Of a stretch of 64,000 bases of DNA, positions 16,086 to 23,898 are shown piece by piece; the stretch's first letter is position 1; the number at the start of each line of letters is the position of its first letter. The stretch is from positions 1 through 64,000 of the forward strand of contig CADASL010000001.1 of NCBI GenBank assembly GCA_902790595.1. The letters run 5' to 3'. The translations under genes were made by a program, and so were the position numbers. Source of the DNA: an uncultured Bacteroidales bacterium (GTDB taxonomy: Bacteria; Bacteroidota; Bacteroidia; Bacteroidales; SZUA-534). The notes below the pieces were generated by a model. It searched no databases, had not been told where the DNA came from, and was given only the letters and a program-made list of their open reading frames with translations.

Positions 16086-17216
16086 ATGAATATCAAACAA
16101 ATAATTCCACTTGCAATGCTTGCCGTGCTGTCGGCTTGCGGAAATAGTAAACAATCAGAATCTAAGGATATGAACACATTGACATTCAACGAGAAACAGG
16201 CGGCTTGTATGTCGGCCATCGCCTGCAATGAGGCACAGGGCGACCTTGTGTCGCTCGAATCGGCCATCCACAACGGTTTGGAAGCCGATTTGACAGTAAG
16301 TCAGATTAAAGAAGCGCTTTCGCAACTCTATGCCTACACAGGCTTTCCGCGCTCGCTCAATGCGCTGGGCGTGCTGCAGCGTGTGGTAGGCGATAGGGAA
16401 GCGAAGGGCGTGAAAGTGCTGGCGGGCAACGAAGCATCGGCTCTGCCAAAGGATTACGACGCACTGAAACAGGGCACCGAGGTGCAGACCCAACTGTCAG
16501 GACAGCCGTTCAACTACGATTTCTGCCCTGCCGAGGATTATTACCTGAAGGCGCATCTGTTCGGCGACATCTTTGCCCGCGACATTCTCACCCACGCCGA
16601 CCGCGAATTGGTTACGGTGAGTGCCCTTACAGGGCTGGAAGGCGTTGAACCACAACTGAATGCGCACGTCCGTGGGGCACGCAATATGGGTGTTACCGAC
16701 GAGCAACTGCAACAGATTCCTGTGGCATTGGCGGCGAATGGTTGCAAGGCGGCCGCATCGAGGGCGCTGAAGGCCGTGAACGCTTTATTGGGCATTGAGG
16801 ACAACAGCCGCAGCGAGTATGACCAAGTTGACCTGAAATCGTATTGGCGTCGTGGCAACCCGAACGACGCTTACGCACAATACTTTACGGGACGCAGTTA
16901 CGTGTCGCCTTATGGCGAAAGCGTTGTGAATGTGACATTTGAGCCTGGCTGCCGCAACAACTGGCACGTGCATCACGGAGCCGTTCAGGTGCTGATATGC
17001 GTTTATGGCCACGGCTGGTATCAGGAATGGGGCAAGCCCGCGGTGGAACTCAAGGAAGGCGTGGTGATTGAAGTGCCCGAAGGTGTGAAACACTGGCACG
17101 GTGCCGCCAAAGGCTCGTGGCTGCAACATCTGACATATCACAAAAACCTGCAACCTAACCCGACTAACGAGTGGCTGGAAGCGGTGAGTGAGGAAGAGTA
17201 TAACAATCTGAAATAA
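16086..17216 (+). CDS. carboxymuconolactone decarboxylase-cupin lipoprotein
   Basis: This 376-residue lipoprotein (lipobox LSAC, Cys18) carries two carboxymuconolactone decarboxylase/AhpD-like helical domains: about 35-115 (IKEALSQLYAYTGFPRSLNAL) and about 145-240 (HADRELVTVSALTGLEGVEPQL). A C-terminal cupin (about 265-365) has metal ligands in CRNNWHVHHGAVQVL and GVKHWHG. The AhpD CxxC is absent, so this is not a classical disulfide reductase. A Met at 29 marks the start seen in cytosolic homologues. It is the first gene of operon C, 8 nt before an exported flavodoxin. The true reaction is unknown; ring-opening or lactone chemistry on a quinone-like compound is a guess. Confidence 0.87.
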   Translation: MNIKQIIPLAMLAVLSACGNSKQSESKDMNTLTFNEKQAACMSAIACNEAQGDLVSLESAIHNGLEADLTVSQIKEALSQLYAYTGFPRSLNALGVLQRVVGDREAKGVKVLAGNEASALPKDYDALKQGTEVQTQLSGQPFNYDFCPAEDYYLKAHLFGDIFARDILTHADRELVTVSALTGLEGVEPQLNAHVRGARNMGVTDEQLQQIPVALAANGCKAAASRALKAVNALLGIEDNSRSEYDQVDLKSYWRRGNPNDAYAQYFTGRSYVSPYGESVVNVTFEPGCRNNWHVHHGAVQVLICVYGHGWYQEWGKPAVELKEGVVIEVPEGVKHWHGAAKGSWLQHLTYHKNLQPNPTNEWLEAVSEEEYNNLK

Positions 17217-17224
17217 AACGAATT

Positions 17225-17812
17225 ATGAAAATCAAATTATTGCTGACGGCCTTGCTGATAAGTACATTTTGTAATGGTCAAACCACTAAAAATCAAAACA
17301 ATATGAGCAAATCAATCGTGATTTTCTTTTCCCACGCGGGCGACAACTACTCGGTGGGCAACGTTGAGGTTGGCAACACAAAAATTGTGGCCGACTATAT
17401 AAGCGAAATCGCTGGCGCAGAGCAGTTTGAAATCGTCACGCACAAGTACGACGGAATGGCTTACACACCGCTCACCCGTCTGGCTCAAGAGGAAGCCAAC
17501 AAGGGCGAGTTGCCGCCGTATGAGGGCTCGGCACCAGACCTGAGCGGCTACGACACAGTGTTCATCGGCGGGCCTGTTTGGTGGGGAACCTATCCGCAGG
17601 TAATGTTCACGCTGTTCAAAGACATCAATCTTGACGGCAAAACCGTCTATCCGTTCACCACACACGAAGGCAGCGGCCTGGCAAGTTGCGTAAGCGACGT
17701 AAAGAAAGCCTTCCCGAAAGCCAACGTGCAGAAAGGCTTCTCGATTTACGGACACGAAGTCCGCACCGAAAAGGCGAAGGTTGAAAAATGGCTAAAAGGA
17801 ATTGGGTATTAA
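17225..17812 (+). CDS. flavodoxin with signal peptide
   Basis: This 195-residue flavodoxin begins with a hydrophobic leader (MKIKLLLTALLISTFCNGQ) before a full domain. It has SHAGDNYSVGNVEVGNTK at the FMN phosphate loop, GGPVWWGTYPQVMFTL at the flavin face and TTHEGSGLASCV. It resembles the subgroup of NAD(P)H-dependent flavodoxins common in gut bacteria. Met27 (MSKSIVIFF) is the start expected for a cytosolic form. The leader has no proper lipobox although a Cys is present. It lies 8 nt after the CMD-cupin gene, so translation is probably coupled. It is the third flavodoxin with a leader in this regulon. Confidence 0.86.
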   Translation: MKIKLLLTALLISTFCNGQTTKNQNNMSKSIVIFFSHAGDNYSVGNVEVGNTKIVADYISEIAGAEQFEIVTHKYDGMAYTPLTRLAQEEANKGELPPYEGSAPDLSGYDTVFIGGPVWWGTYPQVMFTLFKDINLDGKTVYPFTTHEGSGLASCVSDVKKAFPKANVQKGFSIYGHEVRTEKAKVEKWLKGIGY

Positions 17813-17849
17813 TGGGTTACGCGAACCCTGACGAGCAGAAGGAATAAAA

Positions 17850-18407
17850 ATGAATAATGACGAGCAATTCACAGGAAAAACATACGTCGGCAGCGACGAA
17901 CTGTATGCCGACGTGCAGCGCTGTATGGCTTTGGTGGCCGAAATGAATACTGGCTACAAGACCGAAGCCGAGGTGCGCGGCTATCTGCGGCAAATCACAG
18001 GCTCGGATATTGACGAGAGTGTGCGCGTTTTTCCACCGTTCAACATCAATTATGGCAAGGCAACTACGTTTGGCAAAGGCAGTTTCGTGAATTTCGGCTG
18101 CACGTTTCTTGCGCTTGGCGGCATCACCATCGGCGAGGGCGTTTTCATTGCGCCGCATTGCGTTCTGGCCACCGAGTATCATCCTGAAGACCCCGAAACA
18201 CGCCACACTCTGCTCACCAAGCCGATTGTTGTGAAAAAGAACGCCTGGATTGGTGCAAGCGCAACCATTCTGGCTGGCGTAACCATCGGCGAGAATGCCA
18301 TTGTGGCGGCAGGCGCGGTTGTCACCAAAGACGTGCCCGACAATGCCGTTGTGGGCGGCGTGCCTGCAAAAGTGATTAAAATGATAGACAAATCGCACAA
18401 ACAATGA
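17850..18407 (+). CDS. maltose/galactoside O-acetyltransferase-like protein
   Basis: This 185-residue protein has a left-handed beta-helix built of hexapeptide repeats. The N-terminal maltose acetyltransferase-type helices (residues about 10-60) are followed by FGCTFLALGGITIGEGVFIAP and the catalytic His region HCVLATEYHPEDPETR. The late turns ILAGVTIGENAIVAAGAVVTKDVPDN close the helix. Such LacA/Maa-like enzymes acetylate sugars or other small hydroxyl compounds with acetyl-CoA in the cytosol. It lies inside operon C, 37 nt after the flavodoxin and 23 nt before the DXS-like gene. The substrate in this context is not evident. Confidence 0.88.
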   Translation: MNNDEQFTGKTYVGSDELYADVQRCMALVAEMNTGYKTEAEVRGYLRQITGSDIDESVRVFPPFNINYGKATTFGKGSFVNFGCTFLALGGITIGEGVFIAPHCVLATEYHPEDPETRHTLLTKPIVVKKNAWIGASATILAGVTIGENAIVAAGAVVTKDVPDNAVVGGVPAKVIKMIDKSHKQ

Positions 18408-18430
18408 TTGTGCAGTAAAAAGACTTCGAT

Positions 18431-20185
18431 ATGATATTAGACAAAATCAACTCACCTGCCGACGTTAAAAATCTGTCGGTCAATGATATGGAACGTCTTG
18501 CGGACGAAATTCGCGAGGCATTGTTCAATCGTCTGACTAAAATCGGCGGACACTTCGGCCCTAACTTCGGATTTGTCGAGGCAACCATCGCTATGCACTA
18601 TGTGTTCAACTCGCCAAAAGACAAGTTCGTTTTTGACGTTTCGCACCAAAGTTACACCCACAAAATTCTCACGGGTCGCAAGGCGGGTTATATCGACGAC
18701 ACAAGGTTTGCCGAGGATTCGGGATATTCAAATCCTGAAGAAAGCAAACACGACTTCTTCAACATCGGACATACTTCTACGTCGGTGGCTCTCGCCCTTG
18801 GGCTTGCCAAAGGTCGCGACATTCTTGGGCGCAAAGAGAATATCGTGGCGGTAATAGGCGACGGCTCGCTCTCGGGCGGCGAGGCTATGGAAGCACTCAA
18901 CGTGGCAGGTTCGGAACTTGGCAGCAATTTCATCATCATTGTCAACGATAACGAACAGGCCATTGCCGAAAGTCACGGCGGTATCTATCAGAATCTCAAA
19001 GAATTGCGTGATAGCAACGGCAAGGCGCAAAACAATTGGTTCCGTGCGTTCGGGTTGGACTACATCTACGAGGAAAACGGCAACGACATCGCATCGCTCA
19101 TCAAGGTGTTTGAGAAAGTGAAAGATTCAGTGCAACCCGTTGTAGTCCACATACATACGCAGAAAGGCAAAGGCTACCGCTTGGCTGAGGAAAACCGCGA
19201 GGCCTGGCACTGGTGTATGCCGTTCGACCGTGCGACAGGCAAGCCGACCGTAGATTTCGGCAGTGGCGAATCGTATTCGGACATCACCACAAAATACATT
19301 ATGGACAAGGCTCGGAAAGACAAGGATTTCATTGTTGTGTCGCCCGCTATGCCTATGTCGGTTGGTTTGGGTATTGAGGAACGCAAGCAACTCGGCCGTC
19401 AGTACATCGACACGGGTATTGCCGAAGAAGCCGCTGTTGCCATTGCGTCGGGTATTGCCACCAACGGTGCCAAACCATTGGTTGTCACCAATATGACGTT
19501 CCTTCAGCGTGCCTACGACCAAATTTCGCAGGACGTGTGCATCAACAACGCACCCGTGACAATGCTGATGAATTTCACGGCGTTTGACGGACTCACTGAC
19601 GTGACGCATCTCGGAATCTTCGGTTTGGCCGCCTTCACCAACATACCTAATTTGGTGGTGCTCTGTCCGTCGAGTGCCGAAGAGTACGTCAATATGCTCG
19701 ACTGGTCCATCGACCAAAAGGAACACCCCGTTTTGATACTGATTCCTGGCAATGCGATGGCACACCGTGCGGCGGATAAATCGTTCAGCAACATCAACAA
19801 ATATAAGGTGGAGCAGCAAGGCGAGAAGGTAGCCATCATTGCCCTTGGCGATTTCTATCAGAAAGGCGAAGAGGCAGCCGCAGCCATCGAAAAGGAACTT
19901 GGATTCAAGCCGACGCTTGTCAATCCGCGGTTTGGCAGCGGTTTGGACAAAGAACTTCTGGACAGCCTGAAATCGCGTCACAGCCTTGTTGTCACGTTGG
20001 AGGACGGCATTGTGGACGGCGGTTTCGGCGAAAAAATTGCGTCGTACTACGGTCCGTCGGATATGAAGGTAATCAATCTTGGACTTGAAAAGAAATTCTA
20101 CGACCGCTACAATCCGCAGCAACTGCTTGAATCGCTGGGAATTACGGCGGAAAAGATTGTTGAAAGAGTAAAGCGTGTGATATAA
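18431..20185 (+). CDS. DXS-like thiamine-diphosphate transketolase, divergent
   Basis: This 584-residue protein has the three-domain order of 1-deoxy-D-xylulose-5-phosphate synthase: GGHFGPNFGFVEATIAMHYVF and SHQSYTHKILTGR early, the ThDP motif GDGSLSGGEAMEALN near residue 143, and TFLQRAYDQ in the pyrimidine domain. It differs from true DXS where substrate is held. The usual DRAG segment reads NFTA, the PRGN segment reads IPGN, and GIAEQHAV reads GIAEEAAV. It is also about 40 residues short. The enzyme is therefore probably a ThDP enzyme on another substrate, not the isoprenoid DXS. The last 150 bp are duplicated at 20668-20834. Confidence 0.85.
   Translation: MILDKINSPADVKNLSVNDMERLADEIREALFNRLTKIGGHFGPNFGFVEATIAMHYVFNSPKDKFVFDVSHQSYTHKILTGRKAGYIDDTRFAEDSGYSNPEESKHDFFNIGHTSTSVALALGLAKGRDILGRKENIVAVIGDGSLSGGEAMEALNVAGSELGSNFIIIVNDNEQAIAESHGGIYQNLKELRDSNGKAQNNWFRAFGLDYIYEENGNDIASLIKVFEKVKDSVQPVVVHIHTQKGKGYRLAEENREAWHWCMPFDRATGKPTVDFGSGESYSDITTKYIMDKARKDKDFIVVSPAMPMSVGLGIEERKQLGRQYIDTGIAEEAAVAIASGIATNGAKPLVVTNMTFLQRAYDQISQDVCINNAPVTMLMNFTAFDGLTDVTHLGIFGLAAFTNIPNLVVLCPSSAEEYVNMLDWSIDQKEHPVLILIPGNAMAHRAADKSFSNINKYKVEQQGEKVAIIALGDFYQKGEEAAAAIEKELGFKPTLVNPRFGSGLDKELLDSLKSRHSLVVTLEDGIVDGGFGEKIASYYGPSDMKVINLGLEKKFYDRYNPQQLLESLGITAEKIVERVKRVI
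20019..20185 (+). repeat. direct repeat copy 1 (3' end of DXS-like gene)
   Basis: The last 55 codons of the DXS-like gene recur 649 nt downstream (20668-20834) without any gap. About 150 bp differ at only four or five positions, and only the final 15 bp diverge. The two copies flank the PNPOx-like gene. Confidence 0.9.
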
Positions 20186-20236
20186 AACAATAATCTTTTT
20201 GAATAAAGAAAAAAACGAATAAAAACGGGGCACGAT

Positions 20237-20680
20237 ATGAAGAAAGCATTAGAATTTTTAAAAAATCACGTAGAAGTGGCCTTTGCCACCTGCGAAAACA
20301 ATCGCCCAAAGATCCGTGTGTTTCAGATTATGAAGATGGACGGCACGGATTTGTATTTTGCCACGTCGCCTGTAAAAGGGGTATATAAGCAATTGCAAGA
20401 TAATCCGTACATTGAGATACTTTCGAGAGAAGGCCAAATATCCGTCCGCTGTGTGGGCAAGGCCGTGTTTGATGTAGATGAAGAGACAAAGAAGTGGATT
20501 TACGAGCATAACAGTGTCTTGTCACGTCTCTACTCGTCGTACGACAAGATGGTCTATTTCAAAATGACCATCGAGCAAATGGACTATTACGATTTGGAAC
20601 CTACGCCACCCGTATTGAAACATTTCGACCTTGTGAATCATACCGAAGGAAACGGTTTTGTGGGCGAGCGGTTTCGGTGA
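20237..20680 (+). CDS. PNPOx-fold flavoprotein
   Basis: This 147-residue protein belongs to the pyridoxamine 5'-phosphate oxidase-like split-barrel family. It starts ALEFLKNHVEVAFATCENNRPKIRVFQ, and has LYFATSPVKGVYKQLQDNPYIEIL and the flavin-site strand ISVRCVGKAVFD. It probably binds FMN or F420-like flavins and reduces a small compound; the substrate is unknown. The final residues (GERFR) and the stop lie at the junction with a duplicated piece of the DXS-like gene, so the C-terminus may have been reshaped. It lies 51 nt after the DXS-like gene in operon C and could be lost by recombination between the flanking repeats. Confidence 0.85.
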   Translation: MKKALEFLKNHVEVAFATCENNRPKIRVFQIMKMDGTDLYFATSPVKGVYKQLQDNPYIEILSREGQISVRCVGKAVFDVDEETKKWIYEHNSVLSRLYSSYDKMVYFKMTIEQMDYYDLEPTPPVLKHFDLVNHTEGNGFVGERFR

Positions 20681-20834
20681 AAAAATTGCGTCGTACTACG
20701 GTCCGTCGGATATGAAGGTAATCAATCTTGGACTTGAAAAGAAATTCTACGACCGCCACAATCCGCAGCAACTGCTTGAATCGCTGGGCATTACGGCGGA
20801 AAAGAATGTTGAAAGAGTGAAGAAATTTGTATAG
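20667..20834 (+). pseudogene. duplicated 3' fragment of DXS-like gene
   Basis: This is repeat copy 2. The DXS-like frame is still open from about 20667 to TAG at 20834 (SGFGEKIASYYGPSD onward). The changes are two synonymous ones, Tyr to His, Ile to Asn, and a different last few residues (KKFV). It has no start of its own, and the PNPOx stop codon falls inside it. The different tail suggests an origin from a diverged second copy rather than a simple recent tandem duplication. Confidence 0.75.
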
Positions 20835-20837
20835 CCA

Positions 20838-21251
20838 ATGAAAAAGTTTTTCGTACTCATAACATTGATTATGTCAGCAGAAATGGTTATGTCACAGAAA
20901 GTTACCAGCACGCAAAGCACTGACGGATTGATTGTCCGCATTGCCGAAATCGAGGGTTATCCTGAATATCTGAGCGAATACCTTGCCTTTGCCACCGAAG
21001 TTGACCGCCTGTCAGTTGAGCGTGAGCCAGGCGTTATCTGTCTGTTCCCGATGCAGGACCCTGCCGACTCGTGCCAAATCCGCATTCTCGAAATCTACGC
21101 CAACGACGCCGTCTATCAAGCCCACCTGAAAACCGACCATTTCCGGAAGTACAAACAGGGTACGCTCAAAATGGTGAAATCGCTCAAACTCAACACTATG
21201 CGGCCGATGGACAGGGAGATGATGAAGGCGATGTTTGGGAAGATGATATGA
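20838..21251 (+). CDS. exported ABM-domain monooxygenase-like protein
   Basis: This 137-residue protein has a signal peptide (MKKFFVLITLIMSAEMVMSQ) and an antibiotic-biosynthesis-monooxygenase-type ferredoxin fold: LIVRIAEIEGYPEYLSEYLAF, EREPGVICLFPMQDPADSCQIRILEIYANDAVYQAHLKTDHFRKY. YgiN-type relatives act on quinols without cofactors, so a role with a quinone-like compound in the periplasm is plausible but inferred. It is the last gene of operon C, 3 nt after the duplicated DXS-like fragment, and an intrinsic terminator follows. The C-terminal MDREMMKAMFGKMI is rich in Met. Confidence 0.82.
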   Translation: MKKFFVLITLIMSAEMVMSQKVTSTQSTDGLIVRIAEIEGYPEYLSEYLAFATEVDRLSVEREPGVICLFPMQDPADSCQIRILEIYANDAVYQAHLKTDHFRKYKQGTLKMVKSLKLNTMRPMDREMMKAMFGKMI

Positions 21252-21273
21252 ATTATAAGCATTTCAAACCATA

Positions 21274-21310
21274 AAAAAGAGCGCCCAGCATAACGCCAGA
21301 CGCTCTTTTT
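21274..21310. terminator. bidirectional terminator
   Basis: Arms AAAAAGAGCG (21274-21283) and CGCTCTTTTT (21301-21310) enclose a 17-nt loop, with A and T runs on the two sides. It serves operon C on the plus strand and the GH2 gene on the minus strand. Confidence 0.85.
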
Positions 21311-21329
21311 ATACTTGATTATAAATCAA

Positions 21330-23633
21330 TTACAAAACTTTTACCGTTGTTGGCGACAATCCTTTGCCTTTTACGGTTACGGTAATGCCTTTTGCACCTT
21401 TTGGGATGCGGACGATGGCTTGGGCGCGGCCGTGCCAAGCGTTGTGAGTGTTGTCGCGGGTGTTGGCACAATCGCGGAGATCGCCGGTGCCGAGGGCGAG
21501 AAGTACGCCGCCTTTTACGTCAACGGTGATTTCGTCTTGCGACATTGCGCAGAGGTTGCCTTGCTTGTCGGTGAGGGTTATGTCGATGAAAGCCACATCG
21601 TTGCCGTCGGTTTTGTAAGATTTGCGGTCGGCTTTGGCTGCAATTTTGGCGGGTTTGCCGGCGGTGATGAGGGTTGATGTTGCGCCGTCGGATTCGGCTT
21701 TGAGAGTTCCGGGCTGATAGTTGAGCGTGAAGGTGGCTTTGCATTGCTCAACGGGTTTTTCGCCAATGAGTTGGTTGTTGAGGTAGAGTTTAACGGTTTT
21801 GCCGGTGCTATATACCTCTACGTCAATTGGTTTGCCTTCCCAACCTTCCCAATTCCACGAATCCCAAGTGGGCCAAGTGCTCCACATTGTGGTTCTTATA
21901 GAATCTACATAACCATTTGGTTCACAGACTGCAAGATGAATTTTTGAGGATGCCTTGCTGCCGTTCCAAATAATATCGCGGTAATACGAAATTGGCTTGC
22001 GGAAACCGGTGATGTCAACGTCGCCGCAGTAAGCACCGTGCCAAGGCCATTGGGGATTTTGCCAACTTTCGCCCTGAGGCCAAGCCTTGTAACGCCATCC
22101 GCCTATGCCCGATTCGCCAAGATAGTCGAGACCCGTCCAAACCATATCGCCGATTACGTAAGGATTGTTGGCAACGGTTTCATAATTGCGGTAAGCGTCG
22201 CGGGGGTAAGATTCGGTCTGCCACATTACACGCTTGGGGTCGCGCTCGTGGTCGGTTTTATGCTTGAAAATCATATAGTTGTAACCCACAATGTCGAGCA
22301 CTTCGGCGTGAGGGTCGTAGATTTCCCAATCGCGGTCCCAAGCGCAGAGAGCCTCGGTAACGGGACGGGTGTTGTCTTCTTCGAGAATTGCCTTTTTGAG
22401 CATACGTGCGGTGTAGATGCAGCGGATGTCCTTGCGCTCAATAATCTCGTTGCCGATGCTCCACGCCACAATGCAGGGGTGGTTGCGGTCGCGGAGTACC
22501 ATACGCTTTACATCGTCGGTGGCGAGCGAATCAAAAAGGATTGAGTAGTCGAAGGGATTTTTCTCAGTGCGCCATCCGTCGAAAGCCTCGTCGATAACCA
22601 TCATACCGAGTTGGTCGCAGGCGTTGAGGAAACCCTCCGACGGTGGGTTGTGACTTGTGCGGATAAGGTTGAAGCCCGCATCTTTCATCAGTTTCACCTT
22701 GCGGTATTCGGCGGCGTCGTAGGAAGATGCGCCCAAAAGTCCGTTGTCGTGGTGAACGCACGCGCCGTTTATCAACACATTTTTGCCGTTGAGGGCGAAT
22801 CCTTGTTCGGCGTTGTATGCAATGGTGCGGAATCCGAAGGTCTGTTTCAAATTGAGTGTTTGGTCAACGGAAATCTCTGCCTCATAGAGATTTGGCGAAT
22901 CGTTGCTCCAAAGTTTGGGATTGCTGATTTTGAGTTCCAACGCTGCCTTGGCATTAGACTTTGCGTTGATTTCAACGGATTTGGAAGTCTCCACGCCACC
23001 TGCCGCAACTTTCACATTTACAGTGCGTTTTTGGTTGCTGTTGTTTTCCACGATGGCGTTGATTGTTACCTTGCCGTTTTCCAAGGCGATGATTTGCACG
23101 TCGGTGGGTTTTACGCTAACAGCCGGAAGTTTACGCAAATTAACGTTGCGATAGATGCCGCTGCCCGAATACCAACGAGAGTTTTTCTGATTTGCATTGT
23201 TGACGCGGACGGTAACAACGTTGTCGCCCGTGGTGTTGAGATATGGCGTAATGTTCACACTGAAAGGCGTATAGCCATATCCGTGCCAAGCGGCGCGTTT
23301 GCCGTTTACAAAAACTGTGGCGTGGTGGTAAACGCCGTCGAACTCCATTATAAGTTGCTCGCCTTCATTGAGTTTCGGCACTTTGAGGTTTTGTTTGTAC
23401 CAAGCAACGCCGGTTTCAAAATAACCGTTTTCGTTGCCCGAAGGTGCGCTTTGAAACGGAGGTTTCAGGATGCTCCAATCGTGCGGGAGGTCAACATTTT
23501 GCCACGAAGTAGGCACGTTGGCGGTGTCGTTGTTGAGCGCAAACTGCCAACCGAGGTTGATGTTGTTTGCCAACTGAGCATTTGCTGCAGTAGCAACAAT
23601 TATTGCAGAAAGCAATGTTGTGAAACGTTTCAT
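21330..23633 (-). CDS. GH2 beta-galactosidase-like glycosidase, secreted
   Basis: This 767-residue enzyme starts at MKRFTTLLSAIIVATAANAQ, a clear signal peptide; an earlier start would add 22 residues in front of it. The GH2 order is complete: sugar-binding sandwich (WYKQNLKVP, DGVYHHATVFVNG), immunoglobulin-like domain, TIM barrel with acid/base Glu396 in WSIGNEIIE and nucleophile Glu474 in WQTESYPRD, then C-terminal sandwich domains (PIDVEVYSTGKTVKLYLNN, KGNLCAMSQDEITVDVKGG). Substrates of this group include beta-galactosides and related side chains. It stands alone, without SusC/D genes. It shares a terminator with operon C. Confidence 0.9.
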   Translation of the reverse strand: MKRFTTLLSAIIVATAANAQLANNINLGWQFALNNDTANVPTSWQNVDLPHDWSILKPPFQSAPSGNENGYFETGVAWYKQNLKVPKLNEGEQLIMEFDGVYHHATVFVNGKRAAWHGYGYTPFSVNITPYLNTTGDNVVTVRVNNANQKNSRWYSGSGIYRNVNLRKLPAVSVKPTDVQIIALENGKVTINAIVENNSNQKRTVNVKVAAGGVETSKSVEINAKSNAKAALELKISNPKLWSNDSPNLYEAEISVDQTLNLKQTFGFRTIAYNAEQGFALNGKNVLINGACVHHDNGLLGASSYDAAEYRKVKLMKDAGFNLIRTSHNPPSEGFLNACDQLGMMVIDEAFDGWRTEKNPFDYSILFDSLATDDVKRMVLRDRNHPCIVAWSIGNEIIERKDIRCIYTARMLKKAILEEDNTRPVTEALCAWDRDWEIYDPHAEVLDIVGYNYMIFKHKTDHERDPKRVMWQTESYPRDAYRNYETVANNPYVIGDMVWTGLDYLGESGIGGWRYKAWPQGESWQNPQWPWHGAYCGDVDITGFRKPISYYRDIIWNGSKASSKIHLAVCEPNGYVDSIRTTMWSTWPTWDSWNWEGWEGKPIDVEVYSTGKTVKLYLNNQLIGEKPVEQCKATFTLNYQPGTLKAESDGATSTLITAGKPAKIAAKADRKSYKTDGNDVAFIDITLTDKQGNLCAMSQDEITVDVKGGVLLALGTGDLRDCANTRDNTHNAWHGRAQAIVRIPKGAKGITVTVKGKGLSPTTVKVL

Positions 23634-23873
23634 AAAAAGTTGGTTTTTACGTGTATTAAAATTAAAAGTAAAATTAACTTTTATAAATTGAATACGCAAA
23701 TAAAAGTTAGAGTTTAGTCGTTTTGCTGGTTAGGGTGGGGAAGGTTAGCCTTTCAATACCTTAATAACCACCGATTCACCTTTTCAGAATCAGTTTCCAT
23801 CGCTCAGCGACAAATAAACCGCCCAATGTGCATAAATCGACGTTTTTTTTAGGCATTGTCAGTTATTCGCACC

Positions 23874-23881
23874 TATATTTG
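23874..23881 (+). promoter_or_regulatory. -7 element upstream of murF-alr
   Basis: TATATTTG matches the Bacteroidota -7 consensus and lies 17 nt before the murF-alr ATG, giving a leader of about 10 nt. No convincing -33 TTG is present at the usual spacing. The rest of the 265-nt gap back to 23634 shows nothing else. Confidence 0.45.
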
Positions 23882-23898
23882 AAAAATTTCTGACTGAT

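Noticed and set aside
18431..20185. Annotation as housekeeping dxs
   Set aside because: Substrate-site residues differ, the length is short and the context is an accessory redox operon; a canonical dxs is expected elsewhere.
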